In this document: in pieces, positions 34,401 through 43,525 of the stretch
Layout of the letters: each line of letters starts with the position of its first letter
How positions within the stretch are numbered: position 1 is the first letter of the stretch
Origin: Salinibius halmophilus
Lineage (GTDB): Bacteria; Pseudomonadota; Gammaproteobacteria; Pseudomonadales; Natronospirillaceae
DNA: 64,000 bases
Reading direction: 5' to 3'
Assembly (NCBI RefSeq): GCF_003577475.1
Contig: NZ_QPEP01000008.1
Location: 80,128-144,127, forward strand
Position numbers and translations under genes: made by a program
Notes under the pieces: generated by a model
Told to the model about the DNA's origin: nothing
Seen by the model: only the letters and a program-made list of their open reading frames with translations
Databases searched by the model: none

Positions 34401-36093
34401 TAATGACATTCTCGATTTTTCTAAAATTGAAGCCGGTCAGATGCATTTAGAAAACGAGCCATTTCACCTGCACAAGCTCTGCCAGGAAACAGTGCAAGCT
34501 TTTTATTCCTTAGCACGTGAAAAGCATATTCACTTGGCCCTACAGTTAGCACCAGACATCCCTACCTGGGTGTTAGGAGACGAACTACGACTACGGCAAG
34601 TGCTGACCAACCTCATTGGCAATGCCGTTAAGTTCACTGAAGATGGAGAAGTCTTACTATCGGTAAGTTTGTCGAATGACAAACTAGTATACGCAGTGAG
34701 TGACACGGGAATTGGCATATCGGAAGCAGCACAAGCCAAGTTGTTTGAACGCTTCACTCAAGCCGACTCATCAACTACCCGAAAATTTGGTGGCACTGGG
34801 CTTGGCCTGGCGATTTGTCAAAAGCTGGCGGCATTAATGGGCGGTGAAATTCAGTTAACCAGTGAGCCTAGGGAAGGGTCGGTGTTTGCCGTTGTTTTGC
34901 CATGTAGGGCTAGCGAACAACCCAAGGTAGCAGTAGATAGTTCAATGCTTGCCGGTCAAACCGTATGGGTGGTTGACGACAATCAGCGTAACTTGGAAGT
35001 GCTAGGCGAGTTGCTTGCTCATTTAGAGGCCAACACAGAACTATTTTTGAGTGTTGAAGCGCTATTTGAGCGTTTTGACAATAGTGACGATATGCCGGAT
35101 GTTTTGCTAATGGACTACCTAATGCCCGATCAAGATGGCATCAGTGCAGTGAGTGTGTTGCGCGAACGTGGCGAACTTAAACAGTTGCCTGTGTTAGTGG
35201 TCTCATCGGTTGATTCAACCGAAATACGCGACTTCACTGATGGTGACGCTTATTGTGAGTTTCTCGCCAAACCAGTCATAGTCGACAAACTGCTCTTGGC
35301 CTTGGCTGCACTGTTTGAACCATCTAACTTAGCTACGTCCGACGCCAAAAATACGACTGACAAAGAGGAAAACCTGATGCTTAACATACTGTTGGTCGAA
35401 GATAATCAAGCCAACCAGTTGGTTGCCGATGCGGTGCTCAAGCAGATGGGGATCACCGCAAAAATTGCCAACAATGGCCAAGAAGCACTCGACATGTTGA
35501 CAGACTTCCAACCTGATATGGTCTTAATGGATTGCTTGATGCCGGTAATGGATGGCTTTCAAGCTAGTCGTGCCATTCGCGCATTGCAAGCAAAAAAAGA
35601 AGTTGGCTATTTCCCTATCATTGCCTTAACTGCGAACGCCAGCGATGCCGACAGACATCATTGTCTGGCAGCTGGAATGGACGATTTTGTCAGCAAGCCT
35701 TTTAACTTTGACCAACTAAAACAAAAAATAATCCAGTGGCAACCGAAAAAGAAATTGGAGGAAACCATGTCGGAAGAAGTAGAGATTAATATCGATATGC
35801 AGCAGCTACAGAGCATGCAGCAGTTGCTAGGAGACGCCTTTCAACAGCTGATTGATGCGGCCGTTGAAGTGGCTACGTCGGCATTAGAAGCGCTCGAAAG
35901 CGGCGATCAAGCACAAGCAGCGAGTGAGGCGCATCGGCTTAAATCAACAGCGGCAAATATGGGTGCTAAAGACTTGGCTGCGCTACTTAAAGAGGTTGAA
36001 CTAGCCGGTAAAGCTGGGCAGTTAGCAGACGCAGATCGCCAAAAAGCTGAGCAACAGGTTCAGGCGTTCGTCAAAACAATGAATGAGTTATAG
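31438..36093 (+). CDS. Large hybrid sensor kinase: PAS/GAF-HisKA-ATPase-REC-REC-HPt
   Basis: A 1551-residue membrane-anchored phosphorelay kinase. Two transmembrane helices (about 4-24 and 133-151) flank a small periplasmic helical domain. PAS (about 178-290), further PAS-like domains, a GAF domain (about 650-795) and another PAS (about 805-920) follow. Then come the H-box [12 protein letters not shown] with H945, an ATPase, receiver 1 (DD near 1180, D1226), receiver 2 (D1365) and an HPt domain with H1499 in EAHRLKS. Two in-frame ATGs with good ribosome sites (35377 and 35767) begin receiver 2 and the HPt exactly, suggesting internal starts or a past gene fusion. The next gene starts with no gap. 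Confidence 0.9.
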   Translation: MRRYLALALFLASALLSLLLVLVMHRQENMRLEQWQAVQAEFAENYRLVSGLTDTELTLQARAALRAELSLMLQAQQWRDLLQSFRLLPAEPQSSNDWLAWLEWSNRAQVELLQRQQRRLDELRVQQQRSQQFSLLLAILAVLFLATATALYVRQRKLQNLQDSISGFFANDNRNPVTRVLDAAPNGVVTTTGDGTIVYANPATFDLFGYTADELIGENIAKLMPPEYARIHPQLMQDSKPGKHSSIMSRARQLTGLRSDGGQFPIEVTVNELLGDQQRYFVGEIRDLSVVRQAEQQAALAKASLAASQQAMMWLTVDGETFEINSFAQSLMRHYQVSLAQLQAAILAKIDPMLPWSELWRALSERLLSGQVMDLTAVDMPNGANIVVFFDVSIFAVSEGQGLIGLRLQDVTQREQESIKLKQYQAIFESSPDLVIALSPDGHVTLANEPAQVLFKALVHPNAKAENALPEKLFNLMQYEQNSVIDIDERSFGVSTFRYRVANSFGVIAVLRDMTEVKQQQRLVDHYLKRLRDVIDHVPVALAELSTSGEVKMHNSTWQSFTDTSEGQHWLAGALSIAKDELLHALTPSLSDYSKQITLAQAPGKRYYNLSVTPRFTNDEAELVGYLLTMTDNTELVLTNEVLQALFEADVSAPERIDLAINNVLQQGLQALSMDMAIVANIDGDDYEVVHSAGPKAPPPETKFQLGETFCHTVVASHELQSYHRTGQSELATHPCYRNTGLESYIGYPLFVNGQLYGTVNFSGYYYRDEAFLEAEFKVVRLIGRWFESLLERNYLKQEVTRQQAYLTSVFRNAPDPMLLANNTHHIIAANAALCELFEYQPEQLTGLPVAVLSPADKSDEDKAITQATLNVINQAQFCTQAGERFSGEAITAKLTDEQGSELGYMAHIRDVSERLQREESLREAKMAAEVANKAKSEFLATMSHEIRTPMNGVLGTAQLLASEPLNKRQQEYVDTLISSGRLLLSVINDILDFSKIEAGQMHLENEPFHLHKLCQETVQAFYSLAREKHIHLALQLAPDIPTWVLGDELRLRQVLTNLIGNAVKFTEDGEVLLSVSLSNDKLVYAVSDTGIGISEAAQAKLFERFTQADSSTTRKFGGTGLGLAICQKLAALMGGEIQLTSEPREGSVFAVVLPCRASEQPKVAVDSSMLAGQTVWVVDDNQRNLEVLGELLAHLEANTELFLSVEALFERFDNSDDMPDVLLMDYLMPDQDGISAVSVLRERGELKQLPVLVVSSVDSTEIRDFTDGDAYCEFLAKPVIVDKLLLALAALFEPSNLATSDAKNTTDKEENLMLNILLVEDNQANQLVADAVLKQMGITAKIANNGQEALDMLTDFQPDMVLMDCLMPVMDGFQASRAIRALQAKKEVGYFPIIALTANASDADRHHCLAAGMDDFVSKPFNFDQLKQKIIQWQPKKKLEETMSEEVEINIDMQQLQSMQQLLGDAFQQLIDAAVEVATSALEALESGDQAQAASEAHRLKSTAANMGAKDLAALLKEVELAGKAGQLADADRQKAEQQVQAFVKTMNEL
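35365..35379 (+). promoter_or_regulatory. Internal Shine-Dalgarno and ATG before receiver 2
   Basis: GAGG (35365-35368) lies 8 bases before an in-frame ATG (35377) that opens [10 protein letters not shown], the usual first residues of a stand-alone receiver. Translation here would give a receiver-HPt protein of 238 residues. Confidence 0.45.
35757..35769 (+). promoter_or_regulatory. Internal Shine-Dalgarno and ATG before the HPt domain
   Basis: GGAGGA (35757-35762) is four bases before an in-frame ATG (35767). Translation here would give a free HPt protein of 108 residues containing the phospho-accepting histidine in EAHRLKS. This is the strongest ribosome site in the gene, including that of the main start. 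Confidence 0.55.
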
Positions 36094-37047
36094 ATGCGAG
36101 TACTGGTTGTAGATGACAACAAAGCCGATCAGCTAATACTAAGCAGTATTCTTCAGCGGTTGGGTCACGAAGTTATCTTGGTTGATAGTGGCGAAGCGGC
36201 GTTGACCTTATTGAATGAGCAAGACGTTGACTTGGTTATTATGGATGAAGAAATGCCGGGGTATTCTGGTCATGAAGTGGTGTTGCTCTTGCGAGAACAA
36301 GCCGATGAATGGCTGCCGGTAATATTCTTAAGTGGTAACGATACACCAGAGGCCGTTCTGCGCGGTATAACCGCTGGTGGCGACGACTATCTGAAGAAGC
36401 CAGTAGATATCACTATTCTGGAAGCCAAAATGTTGGCAATGCGCCGGCTGCATGAGATGCGCCAAGAATTATTATCGCTTAACGACGAGTTGCAACTAGC
36501 GAATGAAAAGCTAAAAGACCTATCCGAACACGATCCGCTAACGGGGTTGAAAAACCGTCGTGCACTTATGATCGCGTTTGAGACCGCCATTACTTGGTGT
36601 CGCCGTCACAACACTGAAATAGCCTTGTTAATGATTGACGTAGATTGGTTTAAAAAGTTTAACGACACCTACGGACACCAAGCAGGTGACGCCTGCCTGC
36701 AGGAAGTTGCCAGTCGCGTGTTAAGCGCCATAAAACGCAGTACCGATACAGCTTCGCGTTATGGTGGCGAAGAATTTTGTGTGTTGCTGCCTTCTACCAA
36801 TACCAATCAGGCCGCGATTGTGGCAGAACACATCCATCAAGCCATTGGTGAGCAGGCGCTACCTCATGCGGCGAGTGATTTTAACCGCGTGACCGTGTCG
36901 ATTGGCATTGCCGCATCGCCTGCTTCATATGCCGACATTGATCAGCTATTTTCAGATGCTGATTCGGCACTTTACGATGCGAAACGCCTAGGTAGAAACC
37001 AAACTGTGGTGCACTACCCAGACCTTGATGAAGAACTTGCAGACTAG
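36094..37047 (+). CDS. Diguanylate cyclase response regulator (REC-GGDEF)
   Basis: A 317-residue protein that makes c-di-GMP from two GTP. A receiver domain (VVDDNKAD; phospho-acceptor in VIMDEEMPG; K in LKKPVDI) is joined by a helix to a GGDEF domain with HDPLTGLKNRRAL and an intact active loop GGEEF at 224-228. The ATG follows directly on the hybrid kinase stop codon (no gap), so it is the obvious output of that phosphorelay. No RxxD inhibitory site is seen just before GGEEF (sequence SRYGGEEF). It overlaps polA by 4 bases, convergent. Confidence 0.93.
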   Translation: MRVLVVDDNKADQLILSSILQRLGHEVILVDSGEAALTLLNEQDVDLVIMDEEMPGYSGHEVVLLLREQADEWLPVIFLSGNDTPEAVLRGITAGGDDYLKKPVDITILEAKMLAMRRLHEMRQELLSLNDELQLANEKLKDLSEHDPLTGLKNRRALMIAFETAITWCRRHNTEIALLMIDVDWFKKFNDTYGHQAGDACLQEVASRVLSAIKRSTDTASRYGGEEFCVLLPSTNTNQAAIVAEHIHQAIGEQALPHAASDFNRVTVSIGIAASPASYADIDQLFSDADSALYDAKRLGRNQTVVHYPDLDEELAD

Positions 37048-39839
37048 TGTGCTGCTTGCCAGTTATCGCCCTGATCAATGCCAACGTCTAGTGGCACACT
37101 CAAGCTTGCCGCATGCTGCATTCTAAGTTTCACTTGTTTCGCTAACTGCTCAGCATCCTCTGGATGTACCTCAAATACCAATTCATCGTGTACCTGCATA
37201 ACCATTTGTGCCCTCAGCTTGCTGCTACGCAGCCAGATTTGCACATCGGTCATCGCCTTTTTAATGATGTCGGCGGCGGTACCTTGCATTGGGGCATTAA
37301 TGGCCGTACGTTGCGCCGCGGCTTTTACTGCCGGTACACCGGTTTTAATACCTGGTAGATACAAGCGGCGACCATAAACTGTTTCTACATAGCCTTTTTC
37401 ACTGGCTTCAGCTCGGGTACGCTCCATAAACTGCTTTACCCCGGGGTAGCGCTCAAAGTACGTATTCACATACTTACTGGCTTCGCTGCGGCTAATGCCA
37501 AGCTGGCGCGCTAGACCATGTGCACTCATGCCATAAATTAAGCCAAAGTTGATGGCCTTGGCTGAGCGGCGCATGTCGTCGGTGACTTCCTCTTCGCTCA
37601 CGCCCATGACTTCCGCGGCAGTTGCGCGGTGAATGTCACGATTATTGCTAAATGCATCAATCAATGCAGGGTCTTGGGATAGATGCGTCATAATACGCAG
37701 CTCAATTTGGCTGTAATCCGCCGCCAAAACCACCCAGCCAGGGCGGGCAACAAATGCACGCCGAATGGCTTTGCCTTCTTCATGGCGAATTGGGATGTTT
37801 TGCAAGTTGGGCTCGGTTGACGAAAAGCGACCGGTCGCAGCGCCAATTTGATGGTAGTTAGTATGCACCCGCCCTGTTTCACTGTTGATCAACAAGGGTA
37901 GCGGGTCGGCATAAGTGCTAATCAATTTGCGCAAGCGGCGATAGTCCAAAATAAGCTGGGCAATTTCATACTCTTCCGCCAGCTGGGATAGCACCTCTTC
38001 ATTGGTAGATGCTTTACCAGTAGCCGTTTTTTTAATTGCTGGCAGCTGCAGCTTTTCAAACAACACTTCACCTAGTTGTTTAGGCGAGTCTAGGTTAAAA
38101 GACTGACCTGCTAGGTCATGTGCTCGTGCCTCTATTTGCTCGGCTTTGACCTTCATTTGTGCCGATAGTTCGTGCAGATAGTCGGCATCAACCAAGGTGC
38201 CATTGCGCTCAACCTGCACCAAAATAGGGAGCAGGCGCATTTCAATATCTTGGTAGACCATATACTGGCCGGTGCGTTGCAACTCAAACCTTAATTGGTA
38301 AAACAACCGCAATACCATGTCGGCACGCTCAGCTAGGTAGTCTAGGCTTTCGTTTGCTGGTAGTTCACTAAGTTTTAGCTGCTTTTTGCCGAACTTACCG
38401 GCAATGTCGACAATGCTCTTCGCCGGGGTGTTAAGGCGTTTGCGACTGAGATTGTCGATACCGTGCTGATCAAAATGCTTATCTAGGGCCTTGTCACGAC
38501 TCAGAGTTGATTCTAGTGTTTGTGACATCAGCATCACGTCATCTTTCATGCGCGTGACTTTGCTGTCGCTTAGCCAGTGTAGAATTGGCTTTAAGTTATG
38601 GCACACCACTTCAATATTAAAATCTTGCCACAAAGGCTGCAGGGCTTGCTTTATATCGGCAAAATGATGGCAATGAATGACATATGCTTTACCCGGTTGG
38701 GTGGCAATACAGATCACTGCCGGTTGGGCTTGCATGTAATGCTGACCATCAAACTCAATAAATAGCCCTACCCGACCCTGCTCTTTTGCTTCGCCTAGCA
38801 TGGTTTCTAGTTCGGATTGGTTTTCTAGCAGTTGATACTGGCAGTTTTCTGGGTGCGTTAACCTTGCCTCTGGTTTTTCCGCCGAATCGGTCGCTTCTTC
38901 CTGCTGTTCAACCGCATTCGCAATGGTTTCTGCAGCAACAGGTTTACCGCCTAGCTCTGGTGCGCCTGACTGTAGTGCACTCAGCCAGCCTTTAAACTCC
39001 AGGTCACTATACAGCTGTACCAATAGTTCGCGATCGGCTGGCTTTTTAACCAGCTCATTAAGTTTAAACTGCAACTCGCAATCACATTTAATTGTCGCAA
39101 GCTCATAGCTCAGGCGCGCTTGTGCTTCATGCTCAATTAGCTTTTTCGCCATTGATTTAGCGCCACGGAAACTTAAGTCGGCGATGTCATCAAGTCGTTG
39201 ATAAATATCGTTAATGCCACCAATGCCTTCAATCAGTGCTTTAGCCGTTTTTTCACCCACACCAGGTACACCTGGAATGTTGTCGACCTTATCGCCCATT
39301 AACGCTAGGTAGTCGATCATCAGCTCTGGGCCAAACCCATATTTTTCAGTGACGCCGGCAACATCTAACAACTCATCTTTCATGGTGTTGATCAGCGACA
39401 CATGCGGGCTAACCAGCTGCGCCATGTCTTTATCGCCGGTTGAAATAATCACATCTTGGCCAGTGGCTGTGGCTTCATAGGCTAGGGTGCCAATGACATC
39501 ATCGGCTTCTACCCCTTCAATGCACAGTAGTGGCAGGCCTAGGGCATGTATAATGTTGTGAATGGGCTCAATTTGCACCCTAAGTTCGTCTGGCATGGGT
39601 GGACGATTCGCTTTGTATTCGCTGTACATGTCATTGCGAAAGGTTGGACCTTTGGCATCAAACACCACCACTACTTCGCTATTCGGATACTGGTCAATCA
39701 TCGAGCGAATCATGTTGATTACCCCACGAATGGCACCGGTAGGCTGCCCTGTGCGTGTGGTTAATGGTGGCATCGCATGAAACGCACGAAACAAATAAGA
39801 CGAGCCATCAATCAGTATTACTGGTGGTTTTTCAGCCAT
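37044..39839 (-). CDS. polA: DNA polymerase I with degenerate proofreading domain
   Basis: A 931-residue family A polymerase for Okazaki fragment maturation and repair. The 5'-3' exonuclease (about 1-295) is intact (ILIDGSSYLFRAFHA, EGVEADDVIGTLA, STGDKDMAQLV). The polymerase has motif A DYSQIELR, motif B with INFGLIYGMS and motif C VHDELVFEV. The middle 3'-5' exonuclease fold remains but its metal ligands are gone: Exo I D-T-E becomes I361-E-F363, Exo II NLKYD becomes NLKPI (I419), and Exo III YxxxD becomes YLAER (R505). Proofreading is thus predicted to be absent. Usual length for the family. Single gene. Confidence 0.95.
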   Translation of the reverse strand: MAEKPPVILIDGSSYLFRAFHAMPPLTTRTGQPTGAIRGVINMIRSMIDQYPNSEVVVVFDAKGPTFRNDMYSEYKANRPPMPDELRVQIEPIHNIIHALGLPLLCIEGVEADDVIGTLAYEATATGQDVIISTGDKDMAQLVSPHVSLINTMKDELLDVAGVTEKYGFGPELMIDYLALMGDKVDNIPGVPGVGEKTAKALIEGIGGINDIYQRLDDIADLSFRGAKSMAKKLIEHEAQARLSYELATIKCDCELQFKLNELVKKPADRELLVQLYSDLEFKGWLSALQSGAPELGGKPVAAETIANAVEQQEEATDSAEKPEARLTHPENCQYQLLENQSELETMLGEAKEQGRVGLFIEFDGQHYMQAQPAVICIATQPGKAYVIHCHHFADIKQALQPLWQDFNIEVVCHNLKPILHWLSDSKVTRMKDDVMLMSQTLESTLSRDKALDKHFDQHGIDNLSRKRLNTPAKSIVDIAGKFGKKQLKLSELPANESLDYLAERADMVLRLFYQLRFELQRTGQYMVYQDIEMRLLPILVQVERNGTLVDADYLHELSAQMKVKAEQIEARAHDLAGQSFNLDSPKQLGEVLFEKLQLPAIKKTATGKASTNEEVLSQLAEEYEIAQLILDYRRLRKLISTYADPLPLLINSETGRVHTNYHQIGAATGRFSSTEPNLQNIPIRHEEGKAIRRAFVARPGWVVLAADYSQIELRIMTHLSQDPALIDAFSNNRDIHRATAAEVMGVSEEEVTDDMRRSAKAINFGLIYGMSAHGLARQLGISRSEASKYVNTYFERYPGVKQFMERTRAEASEKGYVETVYGRRLYLPGIKTGVPAVKAAAQRTAINAPMQGTAADIIKKAMTDVQIWLRSSKLRAQMVMQVHDELVFEVHPEDAEQLAKQVKLRMQHAASLSVPLDVGIDQGDNWQAAH

Positions 39840-39993
39840 AACAACCTCAACAAATACAATGCTGGCAAGTCTAACGTATTTTTGTTGTCACTGCCCTGCT
39901 AGCAGACTTGTCAGCACACTCGTACAATAGCGATCACTAGACATTCACCTTGTGCCATTCGTGGCATAGGGTATCAACCGAAGGAGAATTCAG

Positions 39994-41244
39994 ATGGCCA
40001 TTGCTGTGTCACTTGCTACCACGGATAAACCAGAGTGGTTAGCCAGCCCCGTACTGACTACTAACACCGGTTTTCAGGTATTTGTGCAAGCGAATGATTT
40101 GCGGGCAGTGCAAGCTGCGGGCTTTGCTGTGCGAGCTCAAACGCAAGAACCGCTGCATTTGCAAGGCGAGTGGCCGCAGGAAGCTCAGTGGGCCTTTTAT
40201 CAAGGCGCGGCGACTGCCAAGCTACCCAATGCGGTGCAGTTTACCGATGCTGAGAATAAAGAGTTGTTGGCCCGTGCTAAGGCAGTGACCTGGCTTAGGC
40301 AGGTGACCAATGGCACGCCGGAAGATATCTCACCGGTGGCCTTAGCCGATGCGGCGGTTACTTATTTAACCAGTTGCTCACCACATGTATCGGTGCGTAA
40401 CCGTTGGCAGGGCGAAGCCCTAGTGCAAGCAGGTTGGCAAGGGGTTTGGCAGGTAGGCCGTGGCAGCACTCGCCCACCAGTGCTCATTGAAATTGATTAC
40501 AACCCAACTGGGGATGATGATGCACCTGTCGCGACGGCTTTAGTGGGCAAAGGCATTACCTTTGATTCGGGTGGATATTCAATTAAACCATCGGAAGGCA
40601 TGCTCAAAATGAAGTCTGACATGGGTGGTGCGGCAACCGTAACAGCTGCTTTGGGCGCTGCCATTGGTGCTGGGCTGCAAAAGCGTGTTCGGTTAATTCT
40701 ATGTTGTGCCGAAAACCTTATTTCAGGCCATGCCTACAAGTTGGGTGACATCATTACTTATAAAAATGGTGTCACGGCTGAGATTGTGAACACCGATGCC
40801 GAAGGACGTTTGGTACTGGCCGATGGCTTGCTGCTGGCAAGCGAAGCTCAGCCTGGTTTGATTATCGACGCCGCTACGTTAACGGGTGCAGCGACCGTGG
40901 CCTTAGGACACGACTATTGTGCTGTGATGAGCCTAGATGAGTCTTTATGGCAGCAAGCGGTAAAGGTAGGGCGCAGTGCTCATGATGAGGTTTGGCCACT
41001 ACCGCTGGCGGACTTCCATCTTGATTATACGCCATCAGCTTTTGCTGACACGGCCAATAGCCGCCCAGTTAAAGGCGGCGGTGGCGGCGGTGCCAGTGTT
41101 GCCGCCGGCTTTTTGTCTCGTTTTGTGGCACCGGATCAGGCGTGGTTACACTTCGATTTAGCTGGCGCTTATCAACCAACGAATGGGCTTTATAGTGAAG
41201 GTGCAACCGGTAAAGGCGTTCGCACCATCAGCGCTTTGATTTAA
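39994..41244 (+). CDS. pepB: M17 leucyl aminopeptidase, PepB type
   Basis: A 416-residue cytosolic metallo-aminopeptidase of family M17. The metal and active-site segments are GKGITFDSGGYSIKPS, MKSDMGGAATV, and the signature NTDAEGRLVLADGL, followed by DAATLTGA. The shortened N-terminal domain and overall length fit PepB (about 430 residues) better than PepA (about 500). It trims N-terminal residues from peptides. GGAG (39982-39985) is 8 bases before the ATG. Divergent from polA. Confidence 0.9.
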   Translation: MAIAVSLATTDKPEWLASPVLTTNTGFQVFVQANDLRAVQAAGFAVRAQTQEPLHLQGEWPQEAQWAFYQGAATAKLPNAVQFTDAENKELLARAKAVTWLRQVTNGTPEDISPVALADAAVTYLTSCSPHVSVRNRWQGEALVQAGWQGVWQVGRGSTRPPVLIEIDYNPTGDDDAPVATALVGKGITFDSGGYSIKPSEGMLKMKSDMGGAATVTAALGAAIGAGLQKRVRLILCCAENLISGHAYKLGDIITYKNGVTAEIVNTDAEGRLVLADGLLLASEAQPGLIIDAATLTGAATVALGHDYCAVMSLDESLWQQAVKVGRSAHDEVWPLPLADFHLDYTPSAFADTANSRPVKGGGGGGASVAAGFLSRFVAPDQAWLHFDLAGAYQPTNGLYSEGATGKGVRTISALI

Positions 41245-41252
41245 TCACAAAA

Positions 41253-41271
41253 GAAGGCCAAGTTTGGCCTT
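41253..41271. terminator. Possible terminator between pepB and the OmpA-like gene
   Basis: AAGGCCAA-GT-TTGGCCTT forms an eight-base stem with an A-run on its left. It suits the leftward transcript of the OmpA-like gene better than pepB, as there is no T-run on the right. Confidence 0.45.
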
Positions 41272-41272
41272 G

Positions 41273-42544
41273 CTAGCGACTCGTGAGCTTTATTTCAATG
41301 CGACGGTTTTGCGCCAGTGCTTCGGCACTGGTGCCAGCCACTAACGGATGGTGCTCACCAAACCCGGTTGCCGCTAAGCGATTGGGGGCAACCCCCAATT
41401 GCTCTAGTTGGCGCACCACCGACACGGCGCGGGCGGTAGATAGCTCCCAGTTAGATGGGAATTCTTGGTTGTTAATAGGGATGACGTCAGTATGGCCGTC
41501 TACCCTTAGTACCCAGTCTATGTTGTTGGGTATATCAACCCGCTCTAGCAAGGTTGCCAATTCTTGTAGGGCAATCACCCCTTGTTCGCCAATGTCGGCC
41601 GAGCCGGTGGCAAAAAAGAGTTCTGCTGGTAGGACAAATCTGTCACCTTCAATACGAATATTTGGCTGCTCAGCTAAAGCTTGGCGCAGGGCGCCAAAAA
41701 ATTCCGACCGATACTGCTGCAGTTCGTTGACCTTCTCTGCCAAGGCAATGTTTAAACGCTCGCCAAGGTCGGCAATCTCTGCCTTTTGGCTGCTAACGGT
41801 CTGCTGCTCAACCTCTAGGGCTTGGCTGATTACCTGTAGTTGCGACTCAAGATTATCAAGCTGGCGGGCCAACTGATCGATTTGCGCGCGAGCAGAAGCT
41901 GATAATGCTTGTTCATTAGCAAGTGCTTCCCGCCCTGCTGCTACCACAGCAACCAAGTCTTGCAGGCTGAGCTCGTCATTGTCTTGTTCTACCTGAGCAA
42001 GTAGTGTGCGCTGTTGACTGTCACTTAACTGAGCCACTAACTGCTTACTTTCGTCTCTAAGCTCTCCAATCAGCGCGTCAGTGGCTTCTTGTTGGGCGAC
42101 TAACTGGCCAATTTCACTTTCGAGTTGAGCTCTAAGCTGGCGCAGAGCCAATATGTCCTGCTGTAGCACGCCAAGTTCGCGAAGCTGTACCTCGATGGTT
42201 TCACGATCTGCCGCCACTCTTTCTTCTAACGCCGCGATCTGATCTTCGAGTGTTAACTGGGTGCGAATGGCAGCATCGTATTGGCTTTGCAGCAGCGATA
42301 AGTCGCTGGCCAGTGTTTCATTGCGCTGATTGCTAAGGCGCAGTGCGTTGCTAATTTCTTCAATGCGTTGGTTGAGGTCGAATAATTGTGCGTCTTTGTC
42401 ACTCAGGCTTTTGCTCAAAAACATCTGTGCCAAGGTGAAAATCAGCACCATAAAAATAACTAACAACAGCAGGGCCGACAGGGCATCAACATACCCCGGC
42501 CAAACATTCACCTGGCTTTGGCTGCGGCGGCGACTGGCTAACAT
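41273..42544 (-). CDS. MotB/OmpA-like protein with long periplasmic coiled coil
   Basis: A 423-residue protein. A single transmembrane helix near the N-terminus (about 21-43) is preceded by VWPGYVDALSAL, where D20 matches the proton-carrying aspartate of MotB-type stators. A coiled coil of about 240 residues follows (45-285, heptads rich in L, Q and E), then an OmpA-type peptidoglycan-binding domain (about 300-423; VDGHTDVIPI, NWELSTARA, NRRIEI). It starts 3 bases after the MotA-like gene. No flagellar genes are nearby, so this is probably a non-flagellar ion-driven inner-membrane motor; its role is unknown. Confidence 0.85.
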   Translation of the reverse strand: MLASRRRSQSQVNVWPGYVDALSALLLLVIFMVLIFTLAQMFLSKSLSDKDAQLFDLNQRIEEISNALRLSNQRNETLASDLSLLQSQYDAAIRTQLTLEDQIAALEERVAADRETIEVQLRELGVLQQDILALRQLRAQLESEIGQLVAQQEATDALIGELRDESKQLVAQLSDSQQRTLLAQVEQDNDELSLQDLVAVVAAGREALANEQALSASARAQIDQLARQLDNLESQLQVISQALEVEQQTVSSQKAEIADLGERLNIALAEKVNELQQYRSEFFGALRQALAEQPNIRIEGDRFVLPAELFFATGSADIGEQGVIALQELATLLERVDIPNNIDWVLRVDGHTDVIPINNQEFPSNWELSTARAVSVVRQLEQLGVAPNRLAATGFGEHHPLVAGTSAEALAQNRRIEIKLTSR

Positions 42545-42547
42545 AGC

Positions 42548-43342
42548 TTACTCCTTGTCAACTAGTTGCTGCTTTAACGCCTCGTTCTCTGCTATGAGCG
42601 CTTCGATTTGCTCATTTACCACTGGGTGGTGAGCATTTTGGGCCGGATCAATAAGATTAGTCAGGCCGGTTAACCACTCTTCTAGGCTGTCGTAAAAGCG
42701 GTTTTGCGCTTGCCCTGATTGGATATCTAAAAAACCCAATACCAGAGAGCCCCCCAAACCAAGCAGTGACGAGCTGAACGCAGTGCCCATGCCACTTAAA
42801 GGCTCTAATAAGCCAGCTTGCAGCTCGGTAAATACCTGCTCAAAGTTGCTGTTATTAATATCTAATTGAATGATGACTTTGCCAACCGCTTCAATGGTGC
42901 CAAGCAGACCCCAGAACGTACCTAGCAGACCTAAAAAGACCAGCAAACTGATGAAATAACGCGAGATTTCACGTGATTCATCCAAGCGAGCCCGAATGCC
43001 ATCCAATATTGTTCTAAGCGCCATCGCCGACATGCTAAAGCGGTCACGCTTAGTGTCTTCGTCTAAGTGTTTGGCTAAAGATTTAAGCAATACAGGTTCA
43101 GTGAGTGACGTGCCTGAACGGCCAGTACGAAACAGTGCGATCCATTGTTGTTCGGGTTTTAGCGCCCAAACTTGCCGATAGCAGTAAAAAATGCCAACTA
43201 ACAAGACTGAAGCGATCAAGGAGTTGAACACCCAATTTGCTAAAAATGCCGTTTTCAGAGCCGGGAAAATGGCGACTAATACTGCCAACACGATGGCTAA
43301 AAAAATACTCATCCACAACAGCGACTGCTTGGTACTTGTCAT
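42548..43342 (-). CDS. MotA/TolQ/ExbB-like proton channel protein
   Basis: A 264-residue membrane protein with helices at about 10-30, 35-55, 130-155 and 190-215. The pair LLVFLGLLGTFWGLLGTIEAV and LSGMGTAFSSSLLGLGGSLVL matches the pore-lining helices of MotA/TolQ/ExbB proteins. A short C-terminal coiled coil ends it. Together with the MotB-like protein it should form a 5:2 ion-driven rotary unit. ATG 43342 is preferred to GTG 43348 (GAG 8 bases upstream). It lacks the long cytoplasmic tail of Zorya ZorA, so a defence role is not supported. Confidence 0.82.
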   Translation of the reverse strand: MTSTKQSLLWMSIFLAIVLAVLVAIFPALKTAFLANWVFNSLIASVLLVGIFYCYRQVWALKPEQQWIALFRTGRSGTSLTEPVLLKSLAKHLDEDTKRDRFSMSAMALRTILDGIRARLDESREISRYFISLLVFLGLLGTFWGLLGTIEAVGKVIIQLDINNSNFEQVFTELQAGLLEPLSGMGTAFSSSLLGLGGSLVLGFLDIQSGQAQNRFYDSLEEWLTGLTNLIDPAQNAHHPVVNEQIEALIAENEALKQQLVDKE

Positions 43343-43525
43343 GATCACGTCTCGAGTTATTTAACATTGTTTTAGCCACGCTATCACATTTGATTGATAA
43401 AAAAATGACCAGAAGCTGAAGCAACCTCTTACACAGCCTTACAATTTTAATGGCAATGAATCCTGATTTTAGCCGATGCCATCTTAAGCACCTGCTAGTC
43501 TCAAGCTAGGTAAAGGAGTAATGAG

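Noticed and set aside
42967-42982. Second parS-like sequence around TTTCACGTGATT
   Set aside because: It matches the parS consensus at only 12 of 16 positions, lies inside the MotA-like gene, and its palindrome is broken outside the central bases.
41273-43342. Zorya-like defence system
   Set aside because: The MotA-like protein is only 264 residues and lacks ZorA's long cytoplasmic tail, and no ZorC, ZorD or ZorE gene is adjacent.
43448-43480. Sigma-28 (FliA) promoter before the chemoreceptor
   Set aside because: GCCGAT is present but there is no TAAA-type -35 at 11 bases spacing.
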